Assembly: GCF_900101835.1 (NCBI RefSeq)
Contig: NZ_FNAF01000009.1
Coordinates: 27,730 to 73,766, forward strand
Length of the DNA: 46,037 bases
Source: Peptococcus niger
Lineage (GTDB): Bacteria; Bacillota; Peptococcia; Peptococcales; Peptococcaceae
Direction: 5' to 3'
Positions 6,904-13,765 of the stretch are shown piece by piece; the stretch's first letter is position 1; every line of letters begins with the position of its first letter. The notes beneath the pieces are model-generated. The model was not told the DNA's origin, ran no database searches, and was given only the letters and a program-made list of their open reading frames with translations. A program made the translations under genes and the position numbers.

Positions 6904-7854
6904 GTGGGTCAGCTACTGGCTGATGCCTTCGGCAGTGAAATTGTACCGGATGTTTTGCCGGATGATAAAATGTACTACAACATCGCCAAACGGATTATAG
7001 GGCCAAGTTTACAGTATAACTATGACATTGTTGGGGACTATGCACGCGATGTACAGACACTGTTGAACGAACAGGCCGGATTATCCATCAAGGGCATTAA
7101 ACCGGAAATCAATCAAGATCGCATTGCCGGGATTATCAATAAGATCTCTAACTATGAGACCTTTGACCAAGGAAAATGGATGTTAGATGAACCGGTGGTT
7201 AATTTTTCTCAGTCTGTCGTCGATGATACCATCAAGGCCAATGCGGACTTTCAATATAAGGCCGGTCTAAAGCCTAAAATTATCCGGACAGAGGCAGGCA
7301 ACTGCTGTGATTGGTGCAAGGGATTGGCAGGCGTCTATGCTTACCCGGATGTCCCGAAAGACGTGTATAGGCGTCACCGTTTCTGCCGGTGTACAGTGGA
7401 CTATTATCCGGGCGATGGCAAAAAGCAGGATGTTTGGTCCAAAAAATGGAAAGACCCGGATAAAGATGATAAAATAATATTGAGAAAAGAATTAAATAAA
7501 ATCCCTAATTCAACCTTAAATGCATATACGCTTAAAAAGTTAGAAGAAAAAAATTGGACGCCGGCGTTTAAGGCAAAGGCCATCAAATTCTACAGAGAGA
7601 CGAGTAAGGCGGGAGTTGAGTTTTCCGACCATGCCGTGGCAAGAACTTTACAGAGGGTCATAAATGACGGCCTGATGAACCAAGAGGAAATTATTCAACT
7701 GCTTAAAGGAAAAGCTAAATATGTACAAGATGACGGCAGATTGATTTTTAATAAAGGAAAGGTGTATTTTATTAGAAATCAAAATACGGGTGATATTGTT
7801 TCTGTTGTGGTTTCAGATAAGATAAGAAAAGGGTGGGTGAAACACGATGAATGA
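6904..7854 (+). CDS. Phage minor head protein (SPP1 gp7/MuF type) with C-terminal BECR-like toxin domain, 5' truncated
   Basis: The reading frame is open from 6808, immediately after the last CRISPR repeat, so the true N-terminus is missing; 6904 is a GTG within it. Residues ~135-175 carry the MuF signature CCDWCKGLAGVYAYPD...HRFCRCTVDYY, found in proteins injected with or bound to phage portals. The last ~80 residues (EFSDHAVARTLQRVI...GRLIFNKGKVYFI...GDIVSVVVS) resemble BECR-fold RNase toxins, with a histidine, arginines and a strand-rich end. The next gene overlaps by 8 bases and is a probable immunity gene. The toxin domain is inferred from pattern; substrate is unknown. Confidence 0.75.
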   Translation: MGQLLADAFGSEIVPDVLPDDKMYYNIAKRIIGPSLQYNYDIVGDYARDVQTLLNEQAGLSIKGIKPEINQDRIAGIINKISNYETFDQGKWMLDEPVVNFSQSVVDDTIKANADFQYKAGLKPKIIRTEAGNCCDWCKGLAGVYAYPDVPKDVYRRHRFCRCTVDYYPGDGKKQDVWSKKWKDPDKDDKIILRKELNKIPNSTLNAYTLKKLEEKNWTPAFKAKAIKFYRETSKAGVEFSDHAVARTLQRVINDGLMNQEEIIQLLKGKAKYVQDDGRLIFNKGKVYFIRNQNTGDIVSVVVSDKIRKGWVKHDE

Positions 7855-8113
7855 AATAAAAGAAATACTAAAAAGAATAGAAATTTATTTAACTGATAAG
7901 ACTGCAAAAGAAGATGATTTATCTTATTGGCTAGAAGTTTTTATCTGTGAAAACTATAGGAAAATAGAACAATTTTCACAGGATGTGGCAGAGTATTTAA
8001 ACGACAGAGTTGTCTGGGAAATCTGTGAACAAACAGAACCCGGGCTTGAGGGTACGAATTTCAGAAAAGAAATTGAAGAGGCTTACAACGAAATTTTGCG
8101 CATGATGCCATAA
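7847..8113 (+). CDS. Putative immunity protein for the MuF-linked toxin
   Basis: This 88-residue acidic protein begins MNEIKEILKRIEIYLTDKTA and appears mostly helical. It overlaps the toxin gene by 8 bases (GATGAATGA) and is followed by a terminator. That tight coupling and its small acidic character are the usual signs of a cognate immunity protein. I do not recognise the family. The corresponding position in the inverted cassette (3522-3689) holds an unrelated small gene, consistent with toxin/immunity exchange. Confidence 0.6.
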   Translation: MNEIKEILKRIEIYLTDKTAKEDDLSYWLEVFICENYRKIEQFSQDVAEYLNDRVVWEICEQTEPGLEGTNFRKEIEEAYNEILRMMP

Positions 8114-8145
8114 AGCACACCTAACGTTTGTTAGATGTGCTTTTT
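8112..8145 (+). terminator. Rho-independent terminator after immunity gene
   Basis: AAAGCACACCTAAC and GTTAGATGTGCTTT form a 14-bp stem with one mismatch, followed by TTTTT. It overlaps the immunity gene's stop codon. Confidence 0.8.
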
Positions 8146-8255
8146 AATTTGATTTTCTGAAGGACAAGACGCTTTATCGGTTAAAGGCCAATTCAATGGG
8201 TTAAAATATTTGAATCCGAGATAAAATCCATCGACATTTTGGAATAGGTGAGGAT

Positions 8256-8556
8256 ATGGAACAATTTAAGATTATATATAAGATTTTAAAGATACTATGC
8301 ACCGGCATGGAATACGAGGAATTTGATAATACGTGGATTTCAGCAGAGGCACTTGGCGTAAGCGTGGCAATGTGGGAAGCTATTATGAAAATGCTTGTGG
8401 ATAATGATTACATTGAAGGTGTTATAGCCACGGAAGAAATGTATGGTAATTTTGGTATCAAGCTGATACGCCCTCGTATCACACTCAAAGGCTTAGAATA
8501 ACAGCATGATGAAAAAAGCCGCCAGCCTTGCAAAAGGCATAGCGGATATCATTTAA
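8256..8556 (+). pseudogene. YjcQ-family phage gene, frameshifted near the 3' end
   Basis: The frame MEQFKIIYKILKILCTGMEY... ends prematurely at 8501 after TLKGLE. Compared with the homologue at 3168-3479, about 11 bases are missing after GLEY. The lost reading frame resumes as MMKKAASLAKGIADII, ending at 8556. GGTGAGG precedes the ATG. It lies downstream of the MuF toxin/immunity pair in the same order as in the inverted cassette. Confidence 0.8.
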
Positions 8557-8601
8557 GCGAGGTGATCCACGATCTCCCGTGCAGGGTTAAGCACAATATG
8601 T

Positions 8602-8629
8602 TTGATACCGTTTCAAAATGTGGTATAAT
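8602..8629 (+). promoter_or_regulatory. Promoter of the putative antitoxin RNA
   Basis: TTGATA (8602-8607) and TATAAT (8624-8629) are spaced by 16 bases. Transcription would start near 8636 and run toward the terminator shared with the convergent fst gene. Confidence 0.75.
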
Positions 8630-8635
8630 CTAAGT

Positions 8636-8723
8636 AAGACAGAGCCTTTGCCGCCTGTCAAAAGAAGCCAATGCCAGCATGTATGGCACAAAAAAAACCA
8701 CCGGGGGTGAGCCGGTGGTTTTT
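8636..8723 (+). ncRNA. Putative Fst-type antitoxin RNA (par RNAII-like)
   Basis: A consensus promoter just upstream and a terminator at 8695-8721 define an RNA of ~88 nt without an ORF. It contains AAAGAAGCCAAT (8661-8672) and AGCATG (8676-8681). Both also occur on the plus strand inside the fst start region (8812-8823 and 8830-8835), so the RNA can pair with the fst mRNA over its start codon and early codons. This matches the direct-repeat logic of par loci such as that of pAD1. Confidence 0.7.
8695..8721. terminator. Bidirectional terminator shared by fst mRNA and antitoxin RNA
   Basis: AAACCACCGG (8695-8704) pairs with CCGGTGGTTT (8712-8721) around GGGTGAG. A-rich and T-rich flanks are on both sides, so it can stop both convergent transcripts. 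Confidence 0.85.
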
Positions 8724-8738
8724 GTTTTAGGCTGGTTG

Positions 8739-8834
8739 TCATTTGCTTTCTTCCTTATCCAGCCATTTGCAGATGAGGTGAGTGATGACACCTGCTATGA
8801 TAGGGAAGCCTAAAGAAGCCAATACTTCTAGCAT
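8739..8834 (-). CDS. Type I toxin, Fst family
   Basis: The 31-residue peptide MLEVLASLGFPIIAGVIT...KWLDKEESK has the Fst/par toxin layout: a hydrophobic helix with an internal proline (FPIIAGV), a W-L pair and a charged tail. Fst peptides act on the membrane and nucleoid when translation is not blocked by the antisense RNA. AGGGAGGTG precedes the ATG at 8834. An extended -10 promoter (TGATATACT on the minus strand, 8882-8889) gives a ~40-nt leader. The convergent antitoxin RNA and shared terminator complete the locus. Confidence 0.85.
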   Translation of the reverse strand: MLEVLASLGFPIIAGVITHLICKWLDKEESK

Positions 8835-8881
8835 GCATGACACCTCCCTTCCGTTGCCGGAATGGGAATGACAACGCCAAT

Positions 8882-8889
8882 AGTATATC
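8882..8889 (-). promoter_or_regulatory. fst promoter (extended -10)
   Basis: On the minus strand TGATATACT gives TGn-TATACT. The -35 region at the usual distance is poor (CGACTT). Confidence 0.5.
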
Positions 8890-8959
8890 ACAATCGACCT
8901 GGACAAGTCGTTAAAAGGTCTTTTTCTTATGCTCACATTTTAGCAAAGGAGTTTGAGTC

Positions 8960-9165
8960 TTGAAAAAATATGGCAATCAAACTCCCACGCAAGCGGTCAT
9001 TTTAGGCTATGAAAAAAGTCTTGGCAGTGAGGCGGTAGGCTTATATAAAAGGATAGGGCTGGAACCCTATCCCTGGCAGGAAAATCTGATTTCGACGCTT
9101 TTTGCGGTGAATGCTGAGGGGCTCTGGACGCATTCCAGGTTTGGCTATGCGATTCCACGGTGCAA
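8960..9165 (+). pseudogene. Phage terminase large subunit, N-terminal fragment cut by an IS element
   Basis: From a TTG at 8960 with AAAGGAG upstream, the protein begins MKKYGNQTPTQAVILGYEKS and contains YPWQENLISTLFAVNAEGLW and THSRFGYAIPR. This is the N-terminus of a phage TerL packaging ATPase just before its Walker A region (normally P-R-R-N-G-K-[NS/T]). The frame is interrupted at 9166 by the left end of the IS150-like element, and no continuation is found beyond the right end. Confidence 0.85.
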
Positions 9166-9203
9166 TGAACTGCACCCGTAATCTTGGACAAAATAAATAA
9201 AAA

Positions 9204-10108
9204 CTATATCATAGACTGACTTCGGAATTCCTCCGGAGTCAGTCCTTTTAATTTGACCTGGCGTCGACAAGTATTCCAATGAACAATATAGGCATTTAAT
9301 GCTTCCTTAAACTCCTCAAAGGAATGCCAATGCTGACCACGGAAAAACTCGTCTTTAAGGTGACCAAAAACCTGCTCTGTTGCAGCATTATCTAAGCAGT
9401 TGCCCAATCTCGACATGCTCTGGATAATCCCTTGCTCTTTAAGTTTCTTACACCAAGTGCCATGTTGGTATTGCCAGCCACGATCACTATGTAAGATGGG
9501 ATGGGCGTCTTTGGGTAGCTTGGCGAAGAATTGATCTAACAGTTCATATTGCTGTGCCATCGTCGGGCTCTGTGAAATAGACCAGGCGACAATTTCCTTT
9601 GAGTCAAAGTCATAAATCGGTGCCAAGTAAGCCTTGCCCCAAGATAGCTGAAAGGCCGTCACATCTGTTCCAAGCTTTTCCCAGGGCTTCTTAGCATTAA
9701 AATCTCTCTTTAATATATTGTCAAATACTTTCTTCTGTTCACCATGATAGGCATTATATTTCGTGGATGCTCTTACCTTTCGAATTTGGCAATGAAGTCC
9801 CAGGTCATGCATGATTTTTAGTACGGTTTTGTTGGCTATCTTTACGTCTAATTCGGCACGTAAAGCCATAGCAATTTGCCTATGACCGCAACCGTTTGGT
9901 GTTCTCGAAAAAATTTCTTTGACCGCCTCATGAAGTTCCGGACGTGTAGGCTTTGGTGGGTGAGAAAGGAGGTAGTAATAGCTTGATCGTGCTAATGCTA
10001 CACATTCGAGAAGAATGGCAAGTGAAAATTGCCCTGAAAGCGCCGAAACAATGGCTACTTTAGTTCGGTTGGGAAGTGCTCTAAGGCTTTCAGGGCTTGC
10101 GCTTTTTT
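9204..10108 (-). CDS. IS150-like transposase OrfB (DDE), expressed by -1 frameshift
   Basis: The frame is open from the A7 run at 10103-10109 to the stop at 9204, ~300 residues, with an internal ATG at 9869. It has an HTH_21-like N-terminal region and an rve integrase core. The catalytic triad is visible in LGTDVTAFQ, HSDRGWQYQ and ATEQVFGHLKDEF. It has no independent ribosome binding site; production as an OrfAB fusion by slippage on AAAAAAAG is the IS3-family rule. The core looks complete. Confidence 0.88.
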
Positions 10109-10567
10109 TAAGCAGGCATTTTCTGCTTCTAGGCGTAATATTTTCGCCTTGAGCATGTCCACTTCAGTCACTTCTGTAGCTTTTGACTTGCTTGCACCGG
10201 GGCACCCTTTCGCTTTTGGAAGCAGAGCCATCTCACCACCTTCGCGGTATAGCTTGCACCATCTTTTTAAGGGTGCTAAAGAAGCAATCTTAAAGAGAGC
10301 CATTGCTTCTGAGTAGCTCATACCTCTTTCTACGACTGCTTTGGCAGCTTCCAGCTTTAGGTCATAGCTATACTTCTTTTGCTTTCCACCCATCATTAAC
10401 ACTCCTCCCGGGCCAATGGCACTGTATTTATAATACCATTGTCGCACAGTATCTCTAGGAATGCCAAGATGAGATGATACAAACTTGTACCCAAATCCCC
10501 GTTCAAATAATTTAAGAGCCAAGGATCGTGTCAATGGATCATGCTTGATTCGGTTATCTGAAACCAT
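10055..10567 (-). CDS. IS150-like OrfA (helix-turn-helix protein)
   Basis: This 170-residue protein begins MVSDNRIKHDPLTRSLALKL. Two helix-turn-helix repeats (FVSSHLGIPRDTVRQWYYKY and YSEAMALFKIASLAPLKRWC) are followed by a leucine-zipper-like coiled coil (EVDMLKAKILRLEAENACLKK). OrfA binds the IS ends and represses transposition. The slippery A7 lies near its 3' end and leads into OrfB. The start lies within the right-end hairpin region, as is common for IS150-group elements. Confidence 0.88.
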   Translation of the reverse strand: MVSDNRIKHDPLTRSLALKLFERGFGYKFVSSHLGIPRDTVRQWYYKYSAIGPGGVLMMGGKQKKYSYDLKLEAAKAVVERGMSYSEAMALFKIASLAPLKRWCKLYREGGEMALLPKAKGCPGASKSKATEVTEVDMLKAKILRLEAENACLKKAQALKALEHFPTELK

Positions 10568-10630
10568 GAAAAAGCTCCCCTTTCTTGGTGTCCAAGAAAG
10601 GGGAGGCAGTTCACTTTTGGTAGGTGGTTT

Positions 10631-10798
10631 TTATGAAAACATTAGCTCTTTTTGCAGCTTTTCTTTTTCTTCAATCCAGGCGTTAAAACGTTTTCTTTTC
10701 TCCTCAATCTCGCGGGGAACCTTATCCTGACCACGATAAGGCTTTATCTCTTGGTAGAGCTTTTCAATTTCTGGCGGGTAGACAACTATAGCACTCAC
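10631..10798 (-). CDS. Small ORF of unknown function (55 aa)
   Basis: From the GTG at 10798, preceded by AAGGGGGC, the protein reads MSAIVVYPPEIEKLYQEIKP and continues as a charged helix ending EKLQKELMFS. It is the last of three small ORFs caught between two insertion sequences. It has no recognisable domain. Confidence 0.45.
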   Translation of the reverse strand: MSAIVVYPPEIEKLYQEIKPYRGQDKVPREIEEKRKRFNAWIEEKEKLQKELMFS

Positions 10799-10821
10799 TT
10801 TTACGCCCCCTTAGTAGTTTC

Positions 10822-10977
10822 TTAGATTCCATGTTTATCTTCAAAAGCCTTATCAAGCACTGCAATCTCTTCATCTGTAATCGGTTCGCAGTCTCTGAGC
10901 ACGTTCGTGTCGTCTTGCAAAATATAGATACATTCTTCGTCCGGATAACCTTCTTTTCTTACCCTATCTTTTTTCAT
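10822..10977 (-). CDS. Small acidic ORF of unknown function (51 aa)
   Basis: MKKDRVRKEGYPDEECIYIL is followed by QDDTNVLRDCEPITDEEIAV and a short tail. The start overlaps the end of the preceding ORF by 14 bases, which suggests an operon. The acidic nature and setting would fit an immunity-type or phage protein, but I do not recognise it. Confidence 0.45.
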   Translation of the reverse strand: MKKDRVRKEGYPDEECIYILQDDTNVLRDCEPITDEEIAVLDKAFEDKHGI

Positions 10978-11119
10978 AGTCAAAGAAATCCCCTTTCTCA
11001 TAAATGTAGTCTAATGCCTTTGCTTCAGCAACCTTTTCAGGAAGACCAAGTGCTTTTAACTCATCATAAGCTTTTTTATAAAAGTCTTCAAGATTTTCTG
11101 TATTCCGTAAGTTCTGCAT
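10964..11119 (-). CDS. Small ORF of unknown function, probably 5' truncated by IS
   Basis: MQNLRNTENLEDFYKKAYDE runs to GDFFDYEKR. Its ATG at 11119 lies 10 bases from the inverted repeat of the IS481-like element and has no ribosome binding site. The real start was probably removed by that insertion. Confidence 0.4.
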   Translation of the reverse strand: MQNLRNTENLEDFYKKAYDELKALGLPEKVAEAKALDYIYEKGDFFDYEKR

Positions 11120-11123
11120 AATC

Positions 11124-11870
11124 TTAAATGTCAAGACATATGTTACACTTTGAGAAATACTCTTCTACTACCTGATTAGGACTTTTGAAGTCTATACTTG
11201 TCTTTGCCGTTCGGTTATAGCGGTCTTCATGTTTTTGTACTTGCTTTTTAAGTTCCGCTTCGCTGGTGAATACTTTTCTTTTATAAAGAATCTTTCCGTC
11301 TTCGCGATGGGAACGTTCTACTTTGCCGTTCTGCCAGGGGGAGTAGGGCCGCGTCTTTCTGATCTGCATCCCCAGGCTCTCTGCTATTTTCTGAAATAGG
11401 CCAAGTTTGTCGGTACGTTCTGCATCATTGACGAACTCTGCTCCATTGTCTACTTGTACTTTATGCCCCGGGTATTCTCCGTCCATTCTTTTGTAGTTTG
11501 TATAGCTCTTCCTGTGTATTGTCGGCTTCTTGTAACCTTTCTTGCGTATCTGCCGACACATGCTGCCGAAGCTTCTGGTGTAGCCTTTGCTTAGACATCT
11601 TACATAGACTTCTGCCAGGCCGTAGATTCCGTTGCGTTTCAGCATGCGTTTTATGAGGGCGAGTTCACCTTCTGTATGGGCGTTAGGGCTGTAATGAGGC
11701 TTTCGGGACTTCAGCGCAAGGCTCCTAACGCTCCCGTCGTACTTTTTCAACTGTCGGTATACGAACTGGCGGTTCGTATGATACTTTCTTGCTGCCTTTG
11801 TGACGCCATATTTGATTGTATATTCACATAGACGCTGGCGAAAGCGCATTTCTTCGGTTATACTTGCCAT
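11124..11870 (-). pseudogene. IS481-like DDE transposase with internal deletion
   Basis: The 248-residue frame has an N-terminal helix-turn-helix region (MASITEEMRFRQRLCEYTIK) and an integrase-like C-terminus (RTDKLGLFQKIAESLGMQIRKTRPYSPWQNGKVERSH, shown in part). In intact relatives the first catalytic segment (KVQVD...) and the second (TDNGAEF) are separated by some 60 residues. Here PGHKVQVD joins NGAEFVND directly, so the first-to-second aspartate segment is gone while the frame is kept. It is therefore catalytically dead. Confidence 0.75.
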
Positions 11871-11967
11871 GAGAGATACTCCTTTTGATACTTGGTTTTT
11901 TGGTTGAAACTTATTGTATCAGAGTATCTCTCTTTTTTTATCTGTTTCTGTCACATATGTCTTATCA
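11129..11967 (-). mobile_element. IS481-like element, internally deleted
   Basis: TGTCAAGACATATGTTACAC (11129-11148) and GTCACATATGTCTTATCA (11950-11967) are imperfect inverted repeats flanking the transposase. The transposase stop codon lies just outside the left repeat. No clear target duplication is visible. Ends are approximate to a few bases. Confidence 0.7.
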
Positions 11968-12074
11968 CATTACACCTACGAGCGAAAAAAATAAAAAACG
12001 CCCGCCTCTTTTCAAATGGTCAAGTTCCCATTATAGTAGAGGGTGTAGACGGCAGGATTGCAAAGGAGTCGGAC

Positions 12075-12959
12075 ATGAACAAGTCGTTTTTGAAAGAAAT
12101 CAAATGGGAAGCGGCCAGTCGCTATATTGCCTGTGTTTTCGGTGCTGCTTTGTATGGCATCGGGCTGAATATTTTTGTCGGGCCGATAGAACTGTACATG
12201 GGGGGCGTGACGGGTATTGCCCAGATTGGGAATATGCTCTCGTCTCAACTTTTCGGCATTCATGCGAATATGACCGGTTATGTGATCTTCATCATCAATG
12301 TCCCCCTGCTCTTTGTTGCCTATAAATACATGAACCGCGTTTTTTTTATCAAAACGGTCCTCACCATCATTGCGGAAACCCTTGCTTTTTCATGGATTCC
12401 CATTCCGGCGGCGCCTCTGGTGAACGACCCGCTGACCTTGTCCATCATCGGGGGCATTATCAGTGGCTTCGGCTGCGGCTTTATTTTACGCTACGGCGGG
12501 TCTTCCGGCGGGGTAGATATTTTAGGAGTCTATGCGGCCATGAAAAACCCCAATATCAGCGTGGGCCGCATCTCTTTGATGATCAGTGCAGTGGTCTTTA
12601 TTTTTTGTTTTTTCGTCTACCCCTTTGAAACGGTCATTTACTCGGTCATTTATACGCTGGTGACCACCTTTGTTTATGAAAAGGTCTACCTGCAAAACAT
12701 CAAGGTCAGCGTTTTGGTCATTACCAAGCAACCGGAAAACTGGGTCTACATCAATAATGTTTTAAAGCGGGGCGCAACCGTATGGCGGGGGGTCGGCGCA
12801 TATTCAGGCAAAGACACCTATATTATTTTTTCAGTGGTCAGCAAGTATGAGATGCCGATTTTACGCCGCTATTTGCGTGAAAAGGACCCGAATTCCTTCA
12901 TGGTGGCATGGGATCAGGTGACGGTGAATGGCCATTTCCAGAGCCATCTCTTTTCATAA
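12075..12959 (+). CDS. YitT-family membrane protein (DUF161/DUF2179)
   Basis: This 294-residue protein starts at the ATG at 12075, with AAAGGAG 8 bases upstream. Five or six transmembrane helices (YIACVFGAALYGIGLNIFVG, GGIISGFGCGFILRYGGSSG and others) are followed by a cytoplasmic DUF2179 domain (VLVITKQPENWVYINNVLKR...TYIIFSVVSKYE). The G-G-S-S-G-G-x-D motif is characteristic. YitT proteins are widespread in Firmicutes; the transported substrate is not established. It appears to head a small operon with the thioesterase gene 18 bases downstream. Confidence 0.9.
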   Translation: MNKSFLKEIKWEAASRYIACVFGAALYGIGLNIFVGPIELYMGGVTGIAQIGNMLSSQLFGIHANMTGYVIFIINVPLLFVAYKYMNRVFFIKTVLTIIAETLAFSWIPIPAAPLVNDPLTLSIIGGIISGFGCGFILRYGGSSGGVDILGVYAAMKNPNISVGRISLMISAVVFIFCFFVYPFETVIYSVIYTLVTTFVYEKVYLQNIKVSVLVITKQPENWVYINNVLKRGATVWRGVGAYSGKDTYIIFSVVSKYEMPILRRYLREKDPNSFMVAWDQVTVNGHFQSHLFS

Positions 12960-12977
12960 GAGCAAGGGAGGGATTGG

Positions 12978-13721
12978 GTGACCAGCTATCAAACGGTTGT
13001 AGACGACGGTCAGTCGGAAGCGGGTGGGTATTTGTCGCTCCCCGGCCTAATGCATATCTTTGCGGCAGCTGCCCTCAAAGATGAGGCAGGCCCGGTGGCG
13101 GAGGCGGTGCAGGCGAACCGGCTCACCTGGATGGTGACGGATTTCACCTTGACCGTAGAGGCTTGGCCGCGGTCAGGGCAAGGGGTGACCTGCTCTACCC
13201 GGCGGAGCGCGGCCGATCACCTGTATTTTTACCGGGACTATGTTCTATCGGCAGGCCAGGGGCCTTATGCCCTTGGCCGGATGGCCTGGCTCTTGGCCGA
13301 TGGGCAGACCCACCGACCGGTTCCGGTGGCCAAGGCACCGGCTTCGGTGATGGCCGCAATGGCGCCGGCGCCTTTAGGGGCGCGGCAGTTGGCGGTCAAA
13401 CGTTTGCGCTTTCGCGGACTGGGGCCCTTTACGCCGGCAGGCGTCTGGCGGGCGGATGAAGCGACCATTGACTTTAACGGGCATGTGAACCATATCTGCT
13501 ATGCCAACTGGATTGAAGAGGCCGTTCAGCGGCGCCGGGCGACCCTGGACCGGCCGACCTTTTTGCAAATGAGCTGGTTGCGTGAAGTTCGTCTGGGTGA
13601 ACGTGTCGCCTTAGAAGTATTGGCGGAGGGAGATCGCTGGCTAGCCCAGGGCAAATTGGCAGATGGACGGCCCTGCGTTCGGGCTGTGCTGGCCTATGGC
13701 CCGGAAGATCCCCTTGTTTGA
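12978..13721 (+). CDS. Acyl-ACP thioesterase (FatA/FatB-like)
   Basis: This 247-residue protein starts at a GTG with GGGAGGG upstream. It has two tandem hot-dog domains. The second carries DFNGHVNHICYANWIEEA, the conserved acyl-ACP thioesterase segment with the catalytic asparagine and histidine. The enzyme releases free fatty acids from acyl carrier protein in the cytosol. GC content is high. It follows yitT closely, and the HD gene is 44 bases further on. Confidence 0.85.
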   Translation: MTSYQTVVDDGQSEAGGYLSLPGLMHIFAAAALKDEAGPVAEAVQANRLTWMVTDFTLTVEAWPRSGQGVTCSTRRSAADHLYFYRDYVLSAGQGPYALGRMAWLLADGQTHRPVPVAKAPASVMAAMAPAPLGARQLAVKRLRFRGLGPFTPAGVWRADEATIDFNGHVNHICYANWIEEAVQRRRATLDRPTFLQMSWLREVRLGERVALEVLAEGDRWLAQGKLADGRPCVRAVLAYGPEDPLV

Positions 13722-13765
13722 GGCCCTTTTATCTGTTATGCTACAGGCAAGAGGAGGGGATAGAG

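Larger units (their letters stand above)
9166..10613 (-). mobile_element. IS3-family (IS150 group) insertion sequence
   Basis: The ends are TGAACTGCACCC..TCTTGGAC at 9166 and its imperfect inverted copy, ending GGGGAGGCAGTTCA, at 10613, giving ~1448 bp. It encodes OrfA and OrfB joined by a programmed frameshift. The adjoining trinucleotides (CAA left, CTT right) do not match, so no target duplication is seen. The right end forms a 31-base hairpin (10576-10606) that also appears in the solo palindrome at 5953-5999. Confidence 0.9.

Noticed and set aside
8695-8721. ACCACCGGGGGTGAGCC looks like a CRISPR half-repeat
   Set aside because: It is explained fully by the perfect terminator stem of the Fst locus.
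11892-12074. Longer N-terminus for the YitT protein
   Set aside because: The extension covers the IS right end and lacks family similarity. The ATG at 12075 has a proper ribosome binding site.
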